A DNA stretch of 64,000 nucleotides from Zygaena filipendulae (GCA_907165275.2 OU015673.1:1193001-1257000), one strand, 5' to 3'; positions 1-11,863 are shown, counted from the stretch's first letter. Notes: a model not told the origin generated them from the letters alone. Numbers and translations: made by a program.

Positions 1-121
1 TGACGTAAGACAGTGCTTTACTCACTCGGTGCATAATCTACTATTTTCCACCCAAATTTACAAAACTTCCTATATCTGGGAAATAAAAAACCGAGAACTG
101 GTACTTTTGCTTGGACACCCA

Positions 122-313
122 CATGTTATAAAATGAAGTCGCTTTTGCTGTCTGTTCGCGATAAACTCAAAAATCTCTTGACCGGATTTTCATGCAATTT
201 TCACCAATAGGTAGATAGAGTGATTCACGAGGAAGGTTTATATCTATAGTTTATCCTGTGATTCCCGCGGGAACTCCGAAGTTACCACGAAGCAAACAAC
301 GAGAGACAGCTAG
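122..313 (+). mobile_element. Helitron-like repeat
   Basis: Subtype with GTCTGTTCGCGATAAACTCA and CCGCGGGAACTCCGAA, ending GACAGCTAG. The left boundary is approximate. Confidence 0.6.
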
Positions 314-896
314 CTGAAGACCAACTTTCTTTCGCGTCATAATGCTAGTTTCAAGGCTTTTGTGGTGCGAGTCCCGACAAGCAAATTGGACACCTTTATG
401 AAGGAAGACTTTTGGCCGAAATGTGTGGTCTACAGGCGATTCCGGGGAAGGATACCGACAGCCACCACCAGAGCGACACAGTGTCAAAAATAGAATATTT
501 TTTATATTTGTATATATGTATGTTAGTTTGTAAGGTATTTATCCATGGGCAACACCTGATAACAAAACAATAAATAAATAAATAAAATAAAGCCTTAACA
601 CCAAATGACAAATAGTTATCCAAATACGCTGGTAACCGAAGCACATTAATAAAGACGAGAGCCCCTTCAACCGACCCTCCGTTAATTTTAATACCAGCAC
701 ATTTGCTATCCAGGAACACGGTCGAGTGTAGTTACTCTAGTACAGTCATATCAAATCACTAATTACCCTAGACCCGTCACGGATGTAATTAATTTCGGTC
801 CGGATCCCCAGCGCGTTAGTTAGGAGAGACGAGCGATTCGCTTTAATTGTAACTTACTGTGCTTTGTTTGTGAGCCGTGAGATACTAGTTAAAAAA
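314..896. other. No gene seen
   Basis: AT-rich intergenic sequence. The two short reverse ORFs here have no recognisable content. Confidence 0.6.
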
Positions 897-1035
897 AGAA
901 AGAAAGAAAGAAAATACATTTATTTCAGCACTCACACAACAAGAAAAAGAAACAAACATAAAGAGTGCCTAGTCTAAAGTTGCAGACATATCATATCTCT
1001 TGCATGCTCTGCCGAAAGGGTCACCAACTCAGCAT
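897..1035 (-). mobile_element. Retroelement 3' tail (AAATGTATTTTCTT type), copy 1
   Basis: On the minus strand ends AAATGTATTTTCTTTCTTTC after TGACCCTTTCGGCAGAGCAT. The same segment is at 33488-33620, and the tail alone appears near 37155-37181 in forward orientation. Confidence 0.6.
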
Positions 1036-1128
1036 TAGCTAGGTGCGGGTAGAGTTCGTGTCTCTTTTAAAAACGGTGAAGCTTCGATATTTTCTGGATC
1101 CAATACGGCCATAACGCGTCGCGATAAG

Positions 1129-1538
1129 GGGTCCTCCTGTACGTCACACTAATTCCTTGATTTTCGGGATTTTTGGACCCCTCCCCCGTCTTTGTCATAG
1201 TTGATAACATAATTATGTGAGCAAGTGTGATGTCACATATTTAGCAATTTTACATCTAGAAATTATTTGATTAAAGCAGCAGTTCCAACAAAACAATTTA
1301 AACCTAAGGTTTTAGCTTAGCGCCAAGAAAATAATACAATTAGAGTTGGAAATATTTTTCAAGTTTTTCGTTAATACCCAGTTCAAAGGCATTTTAACAC
1401 TTAGATGTGTAAGATTTTGACGTATATGTCGTCACGAAACTAGGGAACCCCTCCCACTCCTTGTCACACAATGTCACATTTCGTCGAGCCCCTCCTCTCC
1501 TCTCCTTAAAATGTGACGTACTTTACGGATGGTTCCTA
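1129..1538. mobile_element. TIR-like element with GTACGTCACA ends
   Basis: Left GGGGTCCTCCTGTACGTCAC and right AAAATGTGACGTACTTTACG are imperfect inverted repeats. Inner blocks (GGACCCCTCCCCC, GGAACCCCTCCCAC) are repeated. It resembles dispersed lepidopteran repeats; the boundaries are approximate. Confidence 0.45.
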
Positions 1539-1914
1539 ATTGCTTTTGTCTGAAAAACTCTTACAACACATCAATGGCAGGCGAGATGCATCCCGGACCT
1601 GTCAAATATATTAGTAGGTACAGTCGACTCGGAAATTAAATGAACAGTAGAGGAAAGTTATACGTATCCATTATTATGTTTTTGGTGATTTTGTCTTTTT
1701 TTGTGTGTGTGCAGGAAATATATATTTAAATTTGAATTTGAAAGCCGGGCTTTGTAGAAACATTAGAAATTGAAACAGAATTTTATTTGCCACATAGACA
1801 CCCAAAAAAAAGAAATACAATACACAAATTCAATAAAACACCAAACAAGACGAGTAAGTATTTGTGGAAATTGTTGTAAATTGTAAATACTCACTATAAA
1901 AAATTATAAAAATT

Positions 1915-2150
1915 TATAAAAATAAATGCGAAAGTAACTCCGTCTGTCTGTTACGCTTTCACGCCTCAACCGATAATTAAGAAATTTTGCATACACGTTG
2001 TGAGGTGTACAGACAAAGACATACGGTACTTTTTATCTCGAAATCTTTGCAGGAACTCCGAAATTAATGCTGGTGAAATCTGCTATGGGGCACTTTTATC
2101 CCGGAACTCCTGCGGGATCTCCAAATTGATGCCGGTGAATCCATGGAAAA
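1915..2150 (+). mobile_element. Helitron-like repeat, degenerate
   Basis: AAATGCGAAAGTAACTCCGT, TTTTGCATACACGTTGTGAG and two diverged GGAACTCC blocks; the ends are unclear. Confidence 0.5.
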
Positions 2151-2316
2151 CACCTATTAAGTATACAATAAACACTGAATTTCAGTGGCACCCTATCAAA
2201 AGTTCCTACCTAGACGCGCAAAAAGCGAATCCTTTACAATAAAAATAACGCCACCTGTTGACAACCAAACGAACTAATTGAATGGAAATCTCATTAGTGT
2301 TTGGTTTTTATACTTA

Positions 2317-2553
2317 CCGCCGCACTCAGAGTCGACTTTAATGATTACTTAGTTAAGTATAGATTTTTGAAACAAAACTGCCGCAATCAGAGACGTTCAT
2401 TAAATTAATGTTAATTGGCATTTAATGAGATGTAACTTAATTAGTTAAATACCAATTAACATTAATTTATTAAACTTGTCTGATTGAGGCAATTTTGTTT
2501 TAAAAATCCATACTTAACTAAGTAATCATTAAAGTCGACTCTGAGTGCGGCGG
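2317..2553. mobile_element. 237-bp foldback MITE, copy 1
   Basis: Both halves are near-perfect inverted repeats of each other, beginning CCGCCGCACTCAGAGTCGAC and ending in its complement, so the whole element could form one long hairpin with a loop of about 25 nt. The flanks are TTA on both sides. A 3-bp TTA duplication fits the PIF/Harbinger group, but no transposase is present to confirm this. Confidence 0.88.
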
Positions 2554-3120
2554 TTACAGAGCGTAACTTAACATTTTTTCCTACCGTCAAAGGAAAAAAA
2601 TTGTATTCAAAGTTTGCCCACTAAATATGACTCTCTTGACGTCATTAAAATTACAATTATTATGACAGCACCCATAAAACATCCGTCCTTCACAGCTTCC
2701 TAGTTGTATGGCTGAAGAGGAGCTGCGGTACTAACTCCCCAGTAGCACAATTTCAGTTTTAAAGTTATATAATTATAGTGTTTCCGTGCTCAAAGAAGTT
2801 TCTCTATACACACGTTGTTTCAGTAACTGTCTGTACCATTACCGCGCCCACTCTTCGCGGTACTCTCAAAGCACATAACAGTTACATCCGAGAGGGAACC
2901 AGCATTTATACAAGAAGCTATTACGCTTGACGCATTATTACGAGTCACATTATAGAGCTAACGTTTTACTTGAACGCGCTAACGTAAAATGTAGGTAAGT
3001 ACCTACGTTTCGAGTTCCCTAGAGATTACGACTAGATATATAATAAAGAACTACTATACCTACATTTTAGGGTTATACGAAACATGAACACATCCGAAAA
3101 AATTGTGAAGCCAAATCGCA

Positions 3121-3200
3121 AAAACGGACATCATAATATAATGGTGAAGTGGTGAATGAACCTGACTGATACGCTAAGGGCAGGTTCGAAACATGCGTCA
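3121..3200 (+). mobile_element. Second tRNA-derived SINE head, diverged copy
   Basis: GTGGTGAATGAACCTGACTG and GCAGGTTCGAAACATGC match the element at 20361. Confidence 0.5.
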
Positions 3201-3254
3201 ATTAAAAAGAACAATGACGTTATTAAAAAAGAACCAATTTTTTTATTATATTAA

Positions 3255-3779
3255 AGTTTATAGGCATAGTTTATCATGGAATTACCGCGGGTGAAACCGC
3301 CGGAGGAAATTAATTTCGTTACTAATATTAAAAAGGCGAAAGTGAGTTTGTTTGTTTGTTACACTTTCACGGCTAAACGGCTTAATCGATTACCACGAAA
3401 TTTTGCATACACGTTGTCAGAGGTACAGAGAAGAGCATAGGCTACGTGGAATAAACTACTTTAAATTTTGCATACTACACGTTGTCAAGGGAAAGTACGA
3501 CGTAGGGTAGGAACGACTTTTATATCGGAATACCCGCGGGATCTCCGAAACTAACGCGGGGACCAGCTAGTTATCTATACTAATATTATAAAGAGGAAAG
3601 TTTTGATTTTTTGTTTGTTTGTTTGATACGATTTAACTCAAAAACTGCTCGACCGATTTCCAAAATTCTTTCACCATTAGAAAGCTACATTATCCCCGAG
3701 TAACATAGGCTATATTGTAATCCGGAATTCCCGCGGGAACTCCGAAATTATCGCGGGTGAAACCGCGGGGATCAGCTGG
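3255..3779 (+). mobile_element. Three Helitron-like pieces, two head-to-tail
   Basis: A 3' scrap (3255-3298) is followed by a copy at 3316-3570 (TCGTTACTAATATT ... CAGCTAG) and, three bases later, a copy of another subtype at 3574-3779 (TCTATACTAATATTATAAAG ... CAGCTGG). Confidence 0.75.
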
Positions 3780-4039
3780 TTATATTTTGTAAACAGGTGA
3801 TCCTACTGGAGCACCATAAGTGTTACCTTATTTCGCCTTTCGTACCATGTTTACCAAGCATTGTACAAACAGCTATTACAGCATATCCTGGCGCTCACGC
3901 AAACTCAACATTCTTTCTACTCTGTGGAATGAAATAGTAGATACGCGACCAGTCGTGAATGATGAATGGACGTACCAATGATGAATGGTATGGGAGGTGC
4001 GGTCCGTCTGTGCAAGTTGGACCAGCGATTTATCTATAA

Positions 4040-4348
4040 CTAACTGTGCCCCGCGGTTTCACCCGCATGAAAGGTTTTTATACAACAACTTTTTTTCCCG
4101 ACATCCGATTTCAATAAAACAAAGCCTATGTGTAGCTCCAGGCGAAGCTTAATCTACCTGTGAAAACCGCATGACAATCGGTTCAGTAGATGCGGAGATT
4201 ATCGCGAACAGACAGACAGACAGACAGAAAAGAATTTTAAAAACCTTTTTTTGGGCTTGGTTACTCTTCTTTTATCACCCCTCTCAATTTTAGGTAAAAA
4301 TATTCAATGTACAGAGTCGCGGATTCTACTCTTTTATTATAGTATAGA
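4040..4348 (-). mobile_element. Helitron-like repeat with GACA array
   Basis: 3' end GGGGCACAGTTAG, 5' end TCTATACTATAATAAAAG, with (GACA)n at 4210-4227. Followed by T, as expected for insertion between A and T. Confidence 0.7.
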
Positions 4349-4505
4349 TAATCAAGTACTCTATCTACCGATTTCTTTTGTTTTTGGATTGAAAAATCGA
4401 ATGTAAACTCGATTTTTTTTTATAAGTTAGATTTAGTTTTTATAGTTTTTGTAGTTTTTTATGTAAATTAATCGACTCGCATTGCAATGGAACTATATAA
4501 AATAA

Positions 4506-4734
4506 CTAGCTGTCCCCCGCGATTTCATCCGCGGTAATTTCGGAGTTCCCGCAGAGGTTGCGGGAAAAAGTACTCTATGTCCTTCAGTGCCCGAGGGAAT
4601 TCCGGGATAAAAACTATCCTATCTTTTAAGTTGGACCATATTACTAATGGTTACAAAATTTTATCAAAATTCGTTCAGTAGTTTCGGAGTTCATCGCGGA
4701 CAAACAACGTGACACGTGATTTATATATATTAGA
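4506..4734 (-). mobile_element. Helitron-like repeat
   Basis: Reads GACAGCTAG at the 3' end and TCTAATATATATAAATCACG at the 5' end, with A before TC and T after CTAG on its own strand. Confidence 0.75.
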
Positions 4735-5111
4735 TTATAATCGTATTTAATGAATAGAGTATAATTGCTCGAGTGCAGCAATTCTCTGTATGCCTTGGGC
4801 TGATCTTCAAATACTTGCGCTCCAAGCGAAAATTCAGGAATAATGTATGACAATAAAAAAATACGTGTCGTGTAACACGTTTTGTCTTGGTAAGAGCGAA
4901 GTTTTTTCCATATTAAACTGAGTCAGTTATGTTCATTATGCGTGAAAAGAGACAAAAATACAAAAAAAAAACTAATTTCGAAAAAAAAAATGACAGTTGT
5001 TTTGTTTTTCCGTAGAGCAGCCGTATGACACCGTGACGGAAAATTAAGTTTTACTCCCACCCGCACCACGCAATAAATAACTTCTAATAAATAATCAGTT
5101 GTACTTATGTA

Positions 5112-5437
5112 TGTACACAAAGACATTGAAAGAGAATAGATTGACAATACGCTCGGCCGCTAAGCTTTCCCCTTGAACCACGCAGCGGTCAAATGATCTC
5201 ATGCTAACAAAATGCCGTTGGTTAGCAGAGATTATTTATTGTCTATGGATACCACTTGACGGAAAGCGATGCGATTGGCTATTTGAAATGTACTTTGTGG
5301 TGACTGGTATTTGATTTCGTCGCAACGATATGATTGGTTTTTATTTTGATCATTCCCCCACAAAAATTGGTTGACCTGGATTGCATAGTAAAAGTTTGTA
5401 TTGTTCGTCTATTCTCTTATAATGTCTTTGTATGTAC
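5112..5437. mobile_element. TIR element, about 325 bp
   Basis: Inverted repeats of about 38 bp: ACAAAGACATTGAAAGAGAA on the left matches the complement of the right end near 5399-5437 (TCTATTCTCTTATAATGTCT). The interior is non-coding and slightly GC-richer than the flanks. Its family is not identified. Confidence 0.6.
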
Positions 5438-6284
5438 TTATCAGATATTTACCTAAATGATAGCTCATTGCCGTCAAGCCCTACTAGTTTTTTTGTTGTA
5501 ATTCCCTTTAGTAAATCGTACATGGGATATAAAAGTACTATGTTTTCGTTTGTATGGAAAAGTAGGGAGTGCGATGTGATGCTCTTCACTTGCTGATGCC
5601 TTGTTGTATGGAACTGTCCCGTACAATTGCGCTCGCTGAAGATTAATGAAGGTGGGTGAACGGAGGGTTTTGTGTATACTCCCGCCACATCTGGCCTCGT
5701 TAATTGTATTATAGGTAATATATACATATATATAATATGTATAATAATTATAATATAAATATTTGCCCGCCCCTAATCTACCTCTCAAAGCGTTATCGGA
5801 GTTACTTTTGTAGATTAACAGACAACAATATTGTTGTTAATATCAATTTAAAGTTGTAAAGCGTAAAGCGTGCTACTGGAGAATTAGTTGCGCAGCTTCT
5901 TCTTTACAGCAATAGCACTTGGTAGTCGTGAAGTGTGAATATTTTATGGGTGCTGGTATAAAAATTTGTAATACCTAATTGTATTTTATTGACGTCAAAT
6001 AAAGCCACATAATGGGTCAAATTTGAATGAATGATTTGACTTTGACTTTGATAACTGGTTTTCCCGTAAAGATCCGTACAGTCAGAAAGGGGGTGCGAAG
6101 CCATGAGCACTTTAAAGTATCATTTTCTTTTTTATATTCGGTAAGGGCACAACTCATCGACCACTGAAGAAAATTAAACGAGTTTTTTACAGCTGCTTAG
6201 CCATTTACGTTCAATCGGTTCTCAGAAACAGGTCAAGGTATGTCAACATGAAATTCATACCGTAAATATCAAGCCTGTATTATT

Positions 6285-6514
6285 TGGACGCAGATAAGCA
6301 ATAACATGTTAACCCACAAACTTAAGTTATTGATTCAGAACGATTTATTGAGAGTTAGGAAACATTTCTTTTATTATGTATTTACCTTATTACATTGGTA
6401 ACTAAATATTGAACATAAAAAATGTTGATACAAAATGGCGCTCTTACTTTTAAAACACGATTTACTCAAAATTTCTCCCGTGTGGGTTGACACACTATTG
6501 CTTATCTATGTCCA
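6285..6514 (+). mobile_element. TGGAC/GTCCA MITE, copy 1
   Basis: Terminal inverted repeats of about 34 bp (TGGACGCAGATAAGCAATAA and TTGCTTATCTATGTCCA). The interior carries AAAATGGCGCT. The flanking dinucleotides are TT on both sides. No coding capacity. Confidence 0.85.
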
Positions 6515-6772
6515 TTTACACTGTGACGTCACACCACACGCTAACCAAGCAAAAGCCATAATTGATGACGAAACAATGCAGAGGGGAGATAAATCATCCA
6601 GTGGCACCGCGCCGCGATCATAATCACATCAAGCCTGCACTCCAAGCCCGGGGATAACATATTTACGGTGATGCTATGATGACGGATTACCAACCCACCC
6701 CCGTCCACCCCTTACGATACAAACAAACTCTACTCTTTAAATATCCATATGTCATATTAATATCTTCTTCTA

Positions 6773-6925
6773 TAGCTATACTTATAATAAAACTGTAGAG
6801 AGGTCAATTCTGTATATATTCAAATTCAAAATTAATATTGGAGGATGAATGGTGGTCGATACTGATCCCAAAAATGCAATCAGGAGTACACTGGAATTCC
6901 TGCGGGAACTCAAAAATCATTTGAT
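6773..6925 (+). mobile_element. Helitron-like repeat, long subtype, 5' part
   Basis: First about 95 bp (ACTGTAGAGAGGTCAATTCT, AATATTGGAGGATGAATGG) match, in reverse, the right end of the copy at 7635-8112; a CCTGCGGGAACTC scrap follows. A separate reverse 5' fragment lies at 7320-7431. Confidence 0.65.
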
Positions 6926-7634
6926 TAGTTGTTTCCTTATGGTTTCTCCGTTGATTTATTAACTCTCTCGGGAACTTTTAAAACTCTTGTGTCACTCTGG
7001 CTACTGTAGATTCCTATAAGTGAAAAAAAAATATTAATCCGTTCAGTAGTTTCAGAGATACACTCTATTTATTTATTTATTTATTCTATACAACCAAACT
7101 AACAAAATTATCGAATTACCTACAACGTTGCAAACTTCCTGTGTGTGCATCATTTCCGTTGCAAGCAAAGTTTTATATAACCTTAAAATCTCTTCACTAT
7201 TCTGTAGACAAGATGTAGTTTTTGCTTGTTACTCATTCTTTAGAAACAATCCGACCCACAGACATAGTTAAGAGTAGATAGGCCAAGTCTATTGTACGAT
7301 TCTGTTCTAATGGTAATAAAGAAGTAAAATCGTGGTGATCGATTGAGCCGTTTAGTCGTAAAAGAGTAACAAACAAACAAAAAAACTCACTTTCACATTT
7401 ATAATATACACAATTATAGTAGTAAGGATTACCGAAACAAAACCATCGAAACGTCAAAGACTGAAAGAATATATATTTATTTTATTTCAATTTTTATTTT
7501 CAATTTATTTGGTTAGTAAACAGCGTGTAAATACTTACAGTAACTTGGCCAGCTAAATTTACTAATAATTGTACCACGGGTTACTAAAAAAATATTGAGA
7601 AGTGGTTGTGCATTCACAAAACTTATAAGTTTAA

Positions 7635-8112
7635 CTAGCTGTGCCCAGCGGTTTCACTCGCGGTAATTTTGGAGTGCCCGCGGGAATTCCGGAATAAAAA
7701 GTACCCTGTGTCCTTCTCTGTACCTCTGACAACGTGCATGCCAAATTTCATCCAAATCCGTTCAGCCGTTTTTGCGTGATTGAGTAAACGTATGTGAGGA
7801 TGCTCGAAAGCGCATTTTCATTCGACTTGCTTCAAATTTATCGTCACTGCTCAGCTTTTATGTGTCTTAGCGTTATTTTATATAGCCTATAACCTGCTCA
7901 GGTGTATGAACTACAATCGTGCCAAGTTTGTTAAAATCCCTTAAGAATTTTTTGACCCATGCGTGCACAGACAGACAGACAGACAGCAAAAAAATTTACT
8001 GATTACATTTTTGGCGTCAGTATCGATCACCATTCCATCCTCCAATATTAATTTTGAATATTATAGTCAATGCACAAAATTGACCTCTCTACAGTTTGAT
8101 TATAAGTATAGA
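7635..8112 (-). mobile_element. Helitron-like repeat, long subtype, complete
   Basis: 478 bp: 3' end GGGCACAGCTAG, 5' end TCTATACTTATAATCAAACT, (GACA)n at 7972-7987. A|TC and CTAG|T context is intact. Confidence 0.75.
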
Positions 8113-9480
8113 TTAGAGGCTAAATTTTAAATTTTAGGCTAACTATGGTATTACCTATCAGTTTTACAAGTTATACAGCACATCCAGTTACATACCTTGT
8201 ACACTCCAGCACGAATTTAAATACCTATTATTTGGTATAGCGTTATTTCGAAGATGGCCGATGATCGAAATGTTATTTAGAAGTAAATGTTGGTTAAACT
8301 TTGATCGAACTTAAACGATGACCGGGATCAAAAGAAAATTGAAAACAAATATGCATACATTAATTTTTAGCTTGTTTTAGTAATTTCTTTATGAAATAAA
8401 GTTTTATATAGCTTCGATTGGTGCAACAGCTTGTTTGCAACACGCTTAATGGTACGTTTACTATATCTGTGAGCCAACCAGTATTGTTCTTCTTAACTGC
8501 ATAGTTTCGCTGAAGTGTACGAAACATTAGCCGCGAAGGGGGTGCCTACCAAAGCGGCCGCCTCCTGCTCCGACGCTATCTGCAACAAACTCGCCCCCTC
8601 CAAATGTATTTTCCATTAAAAAATCACTTTATTTTAACTCCCTTTGAGGTGTTCTCGAGAACGTCTGTTGTTTTACGAAATATCCACGAGAAGTGGGTAA
8701 GTAGTATCGTTTGTTTGTGCATTTTAAAAAGATTTTATCGAATCTGTCTGCGGTACTACTTCTTTATTTTTATTTTACAAAAACAGTGATATATTTTAAA
8801 TTTTTATTCTGATATGGTGACAAAGTATTGTTTATTTTAATCAATGTTGTTATAAAATGTGTTAATAAAAACATTTTATTTATTTATTTATTAGTACGCA
8901 AAACAGTTTATAATAGAAATAAAATGAAAAATATATTATTTTTTTATACTATTTATTATCATAGCTTAAATACGCTTTTAGTAGAAGAGACGAACTACGA
9001 ATCTGAGGGAGCTTCCTCTATGACTCATCAACGCATCTCTTCCTCAATCATGGGCACAAAGGAGACGTATTTTGTGTTAGTCCTGTTTTTGTAACTTGTC
9101 TTTAAATTAGACCTTCTGACCTGACTTTCGGTACAGTTCGAAAGTTTACGATCTCATTGTTTACTCCCTTGATTATGGCTGTAGGAACAATGAGTAGGTA
9201 CTTATTCTATCAGTAGCATGAGATACTTATCGCCAGAGAAGCTTTTGTTCCAAACTTTCGAAGTTAAAGTTGCCTATCCGAGATGCAAAACAATAACTTT
9301 GATCCTAACCTATAAATAATTTGAAGTAAATTGTAAATAGTTAATTAATAACGCCTTCTTAATATGAAAGTATACGTTTATATACGTTTATCTCATTTTA
9401 TAATATGATGTATTAAAATTATAAAAAGACCAAAAGTAAAGTAGCCTAAGTAGCTCCAAAGTAGCCTAATTTACTTCATA
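8113..9480. other. No gene seen
   Basis: About 1.4 kb without an element I recognise. A GC patch near 8535-8600 (AAGCGGCCGCCTCCTGCTCC) is short; ORFs at 8604 and 8828 are low-complexity, Phe/Ile/Tyr-rich chance frames. Confidence 0.5.
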
Positions 9481-9691
9481 TAACATTAGCTAATTAGCAG
9501 GGAAAGTTCCGTCAAAATCGGTCGAACCGTTCCGGAGATTCACTCGCGTGAGTTTCGGAATTCCCGTAGGAACTCCAAACTTCTTTCATAAGAAGCTTCT
9601 CCAAAAATAACAAACACGAAAAATAAGAATCAGCATAGTTAGTCCAGCCGTTCACGCGTGATGCCGTAATCAAGGGAAATAAGGTTTTGTT

Positions 9692-9812
9692 TTTACCCTA
9701 TATTTAGCCTATATTTACCCTATATTTACCCTATATTTACCCTATTTTTACCCTATATTTACCGTATATTTACCCTATTTTTACCCTATATTAACCCTAT
9801 ATTTACCACTAC
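9692..9812 (+). repeat. 11-bp minisatellite (CCCTATATTTA)n
   Basis: About eleven variant units of CCCTATATTTA in tandem, with substitutions such as CCCTATTTTTA. No spacers, so this is a plain minisatellite. Confidence 0.9.
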
Positions 9813-9999
9813 TATCCTTATATTCCTCGTATGTGCCTAAATGTCCTATTTCAGATCCTAAAGCATCTACCTATTAGGTACAATATACAATAACTTCATG
9901 AAAATCCATTCAGCTGAGTAGCAACACACATACAAACTTATTTAATTTTCCAAACTAACAAAGCCCATACCTACGTGTCCGTTCTCACTCGAAAACCGC

Positions 10000-10135
10000 T
10001 CGCGGTGCGATGCGAATGTGAGTTTTTTGTTTGTTTACGCTTTCACGCTTCAACTTCTCAACTGGTTATCATGAAATTTTACCAACACGTTATCACGTTA
10101 TCAAATAGAGGCGGTTGAAATCGCGGGTAAAATAA
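10000..10135 (+). mobile_element. Helitron-like fragment
   Basis: ACGCTTTCACGCTTCAACTT and GAAATCGCGGGTAAAAT; both ends are lost. A diverged piece also lies at 9495-9575, and a 3' scrap at 11655-11697. Confidence 0.5.
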
Positions 10136-10196
10136 CCATTAAAATAATGTTTACATGTTTATAAGCTTGTGAAAAGAAAAGGTACGAAGTTTTCAG

Positions 10197-10272
10197 ACTC
10201 ACGCTTGTACTTGTTTTATCTTTATGGTATCAAATAAACTTTTTCTATTCTTTTTCTATTCTATTCTATTTT
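10197..10272 (+). mobile_element. LINE-like 3' tail, short copy
   Basis: CTTGTACTTGTTTTATCTTT, ATGGTATCAAATAAACTTTT and (CTATT)n, matching 51295-51366. Confidence 0.6.
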
Positions 10273-10439
10273 CACTTGTGACGTCCAATTCTACAAGTGA
10301 TTGTTTTTTTTTTCTTTTCTTCCACCGCACCGCCGCACCGGCAGCATAACCAAAGAATAGAGACTATATTATAGAGAAACAATGATTATAACATCTTTTT
10401 AAATAAATAACACTCCGCCTCCCACCAATTTCATGCCTC

Positions 10440-10834
10440 CTCGTACCCCGCGAAAGTTTAGAATCTACATGTAACAATTGTTCACTGACAGCTGACAGTT
10501 ACTGTCAGCTCGCTGCCAACCTTACGACACACGCACAACGCATGTGCACGTGTACAAGCCGGCTGTCTTTACTTGTGGAACAGTGCTTGGATCATTTCAT
10601 TTGTACGGAGTGTCACCGGGCTGGTGAAACGGTGAAGTGTAAAAGGCGTAAATCTTTTGTGGATTAACCAAACGGCGCACGCAAACGACTCGTCAATAAT
10701 ACGCGCGCCGATCTCGCCACGTGACGTCAGCGAGTAACGCCTGTGGCATTTGCATAAACCGATATCCGGAGAGGTTGGGAATGTCTCGCTTTCTTTTACT
10801 ATTTGTTCTCGATATCGAAGCGAGCTGTGTGCAG
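10440..10834. promoter_or_regulatory. GC-richer, repeat-poor block with clustered motifs
   Basis: A perfect 19-bp palindrome GCTGACAGTTACTGTCAGC (10491-10509) sits among TGACAG words. CACGTG (10718-10723) overlaps TGACGTCA (10722-10729), and ATTTGCAT follows at 10748-10755. No ORF or known repeat is seen. It may be a regulatory region or an unrecognised element edge. Confidence 0.3.
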
Positions 10835-11557
10835 AATGGGCATGTGGACAAATTTTTTTTTTAGTCCGTCTTGTAGATTATTAAAAAATATTGGACACGT
10901 ATTTTTTCTTTTTTCTTTTATTTTGTTTCATTTCATTTCATTTCATTTCATTTCATTTCATTTCATTTCATTTCATTTCATTTCATTTCATTTCATTTCA
11001 TTTCATTTCATTTCATTTCATTTCATTTCATTTCATTTCATTTCATTTCATTTCATTTCATTTCATTTCATTTCATTTAATTTCATCTAATTTCATTTAA
11101 TTTCATCTAATTTCATTTAATTTCATCTAATTTAATTTCATTTCATTTAATTTCATTTAATTTTATTTTATTTAATTTCTTTTCATTTCATTTTATTTAT
11201 TTAAATGGAGTAAAACAGATACAAATTTACACTAAATAATAAATAAATGAAATATTTTAGCTATAATACAACAATTTGAACCCTTAACATTCTCTCTGAG
11301 TAAAAATAACGTAATCAAAAAATAACGGCGATACATTGAGTTGAAATTTCGCGTGACGTCACTAACCAGTGCAGTTTGTATGGCGGCTTGTAGCGGTAAG
11401 TGACATCACGTGCCCCCACCCTGAACTTTAATGCGCTTTATCTCTGTGTATTTTCATTTTTTTGAAAAATAAAAAAATACGTGTCCTATGATTTTTAATT
11501 TTCTAACTGACAGACTAATTAGAATTTTGATTTTCAAGAGTCGTCAACGTCCGTATT
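10835..11557 (+). mobile_element. CRE-palindrome MITE, copy 1, expanded by TTTCA repeats
   Basis: Ends AATGGGCATG and its degenerate complement. It matches the roughly 330-bp family at 15257, 28231, 48382 and 62340, but its T-rich stretch after the first 80 bp is replaced by a long TTTCA array, giving 723 bp. GTGACGTCAC-type palindromes sit in the middle as in the other copies. Confidence 0.8.
10926..11205 (+). repeat. (TTTCA) microsatellite with degenerate tail
   Basis: Thirty uninterrupted TTTCA units (10926-11075), followed by a 20-bp higher-order unit TTTCATTTAATTTCATCTAA seen three times (11071-11130) and then mixed TTTAA/TTTTA units. ORFs reading through it encode only a Phe-His-Ile-Ser repeat and are not genes. 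Confidence 0.97.
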
Positions 11558-11700
11558 CAAATGGCGTTCGGTGATAGTTCAAGCAGAAGCTAGGTGGCGT
11601 GGTCACAGATAAATTAATGTTGAGAAAATCTGAAAACGGTTTTACTATTAGCATCTAACTACAAAATTAACGCGGTTGAAACCGCGGGGAATAGCTATAA

Positions 11701-11863
11701 TTTTTAATTTTCGTTAATAATTGGGAGTAAACTCTTCAAACAAAAAAAGAGTTTTCGAAATCGGTCCAACCATCTTTGAGTAATCGGTGAACATACATAA
11801 AAAAAAAACATACATAAAATCGAATGCATAACCTCCTCCTTTTTGGAAGTCGGTTAAAAATAG
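11701..11863 (+). mobile_element. RTE-like 3' tail, copy 1
   Basis: AAATCGGTCCAACCATCTTT followed by CCTCCTCCTTTTTGGAAGTC, the common lepidopteran tail; repeated at 18765-18955 and, in reverse, at 34313-34356. Confidence 0.65.

Noticed and set aside
5449..5788. Overlapping reverse ORFs of 92 and 104 residues
   Set aside because: Low-complexity Tyr/Ile-rich frames in AT-rich DNA with no splice or signal context.
6773..8112. Single 1.3-kb TIR transposon
   Set aside because: The inverted ends are the 5' ends of two separate Helitron-like copies; the interior holds other fragments.
9692..9812. Regular repeats suggesting a CRISPR-like array
   Set aside because: Units are contiguous with no spacers, and the DNA is eukaryotic.
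10803..11100. Two overlapping ORFs encoding Phe-His-Ile-Ser repeats
   Set aside because: They only read through the TTTCA microsatellite; there is no independent coding evidence.
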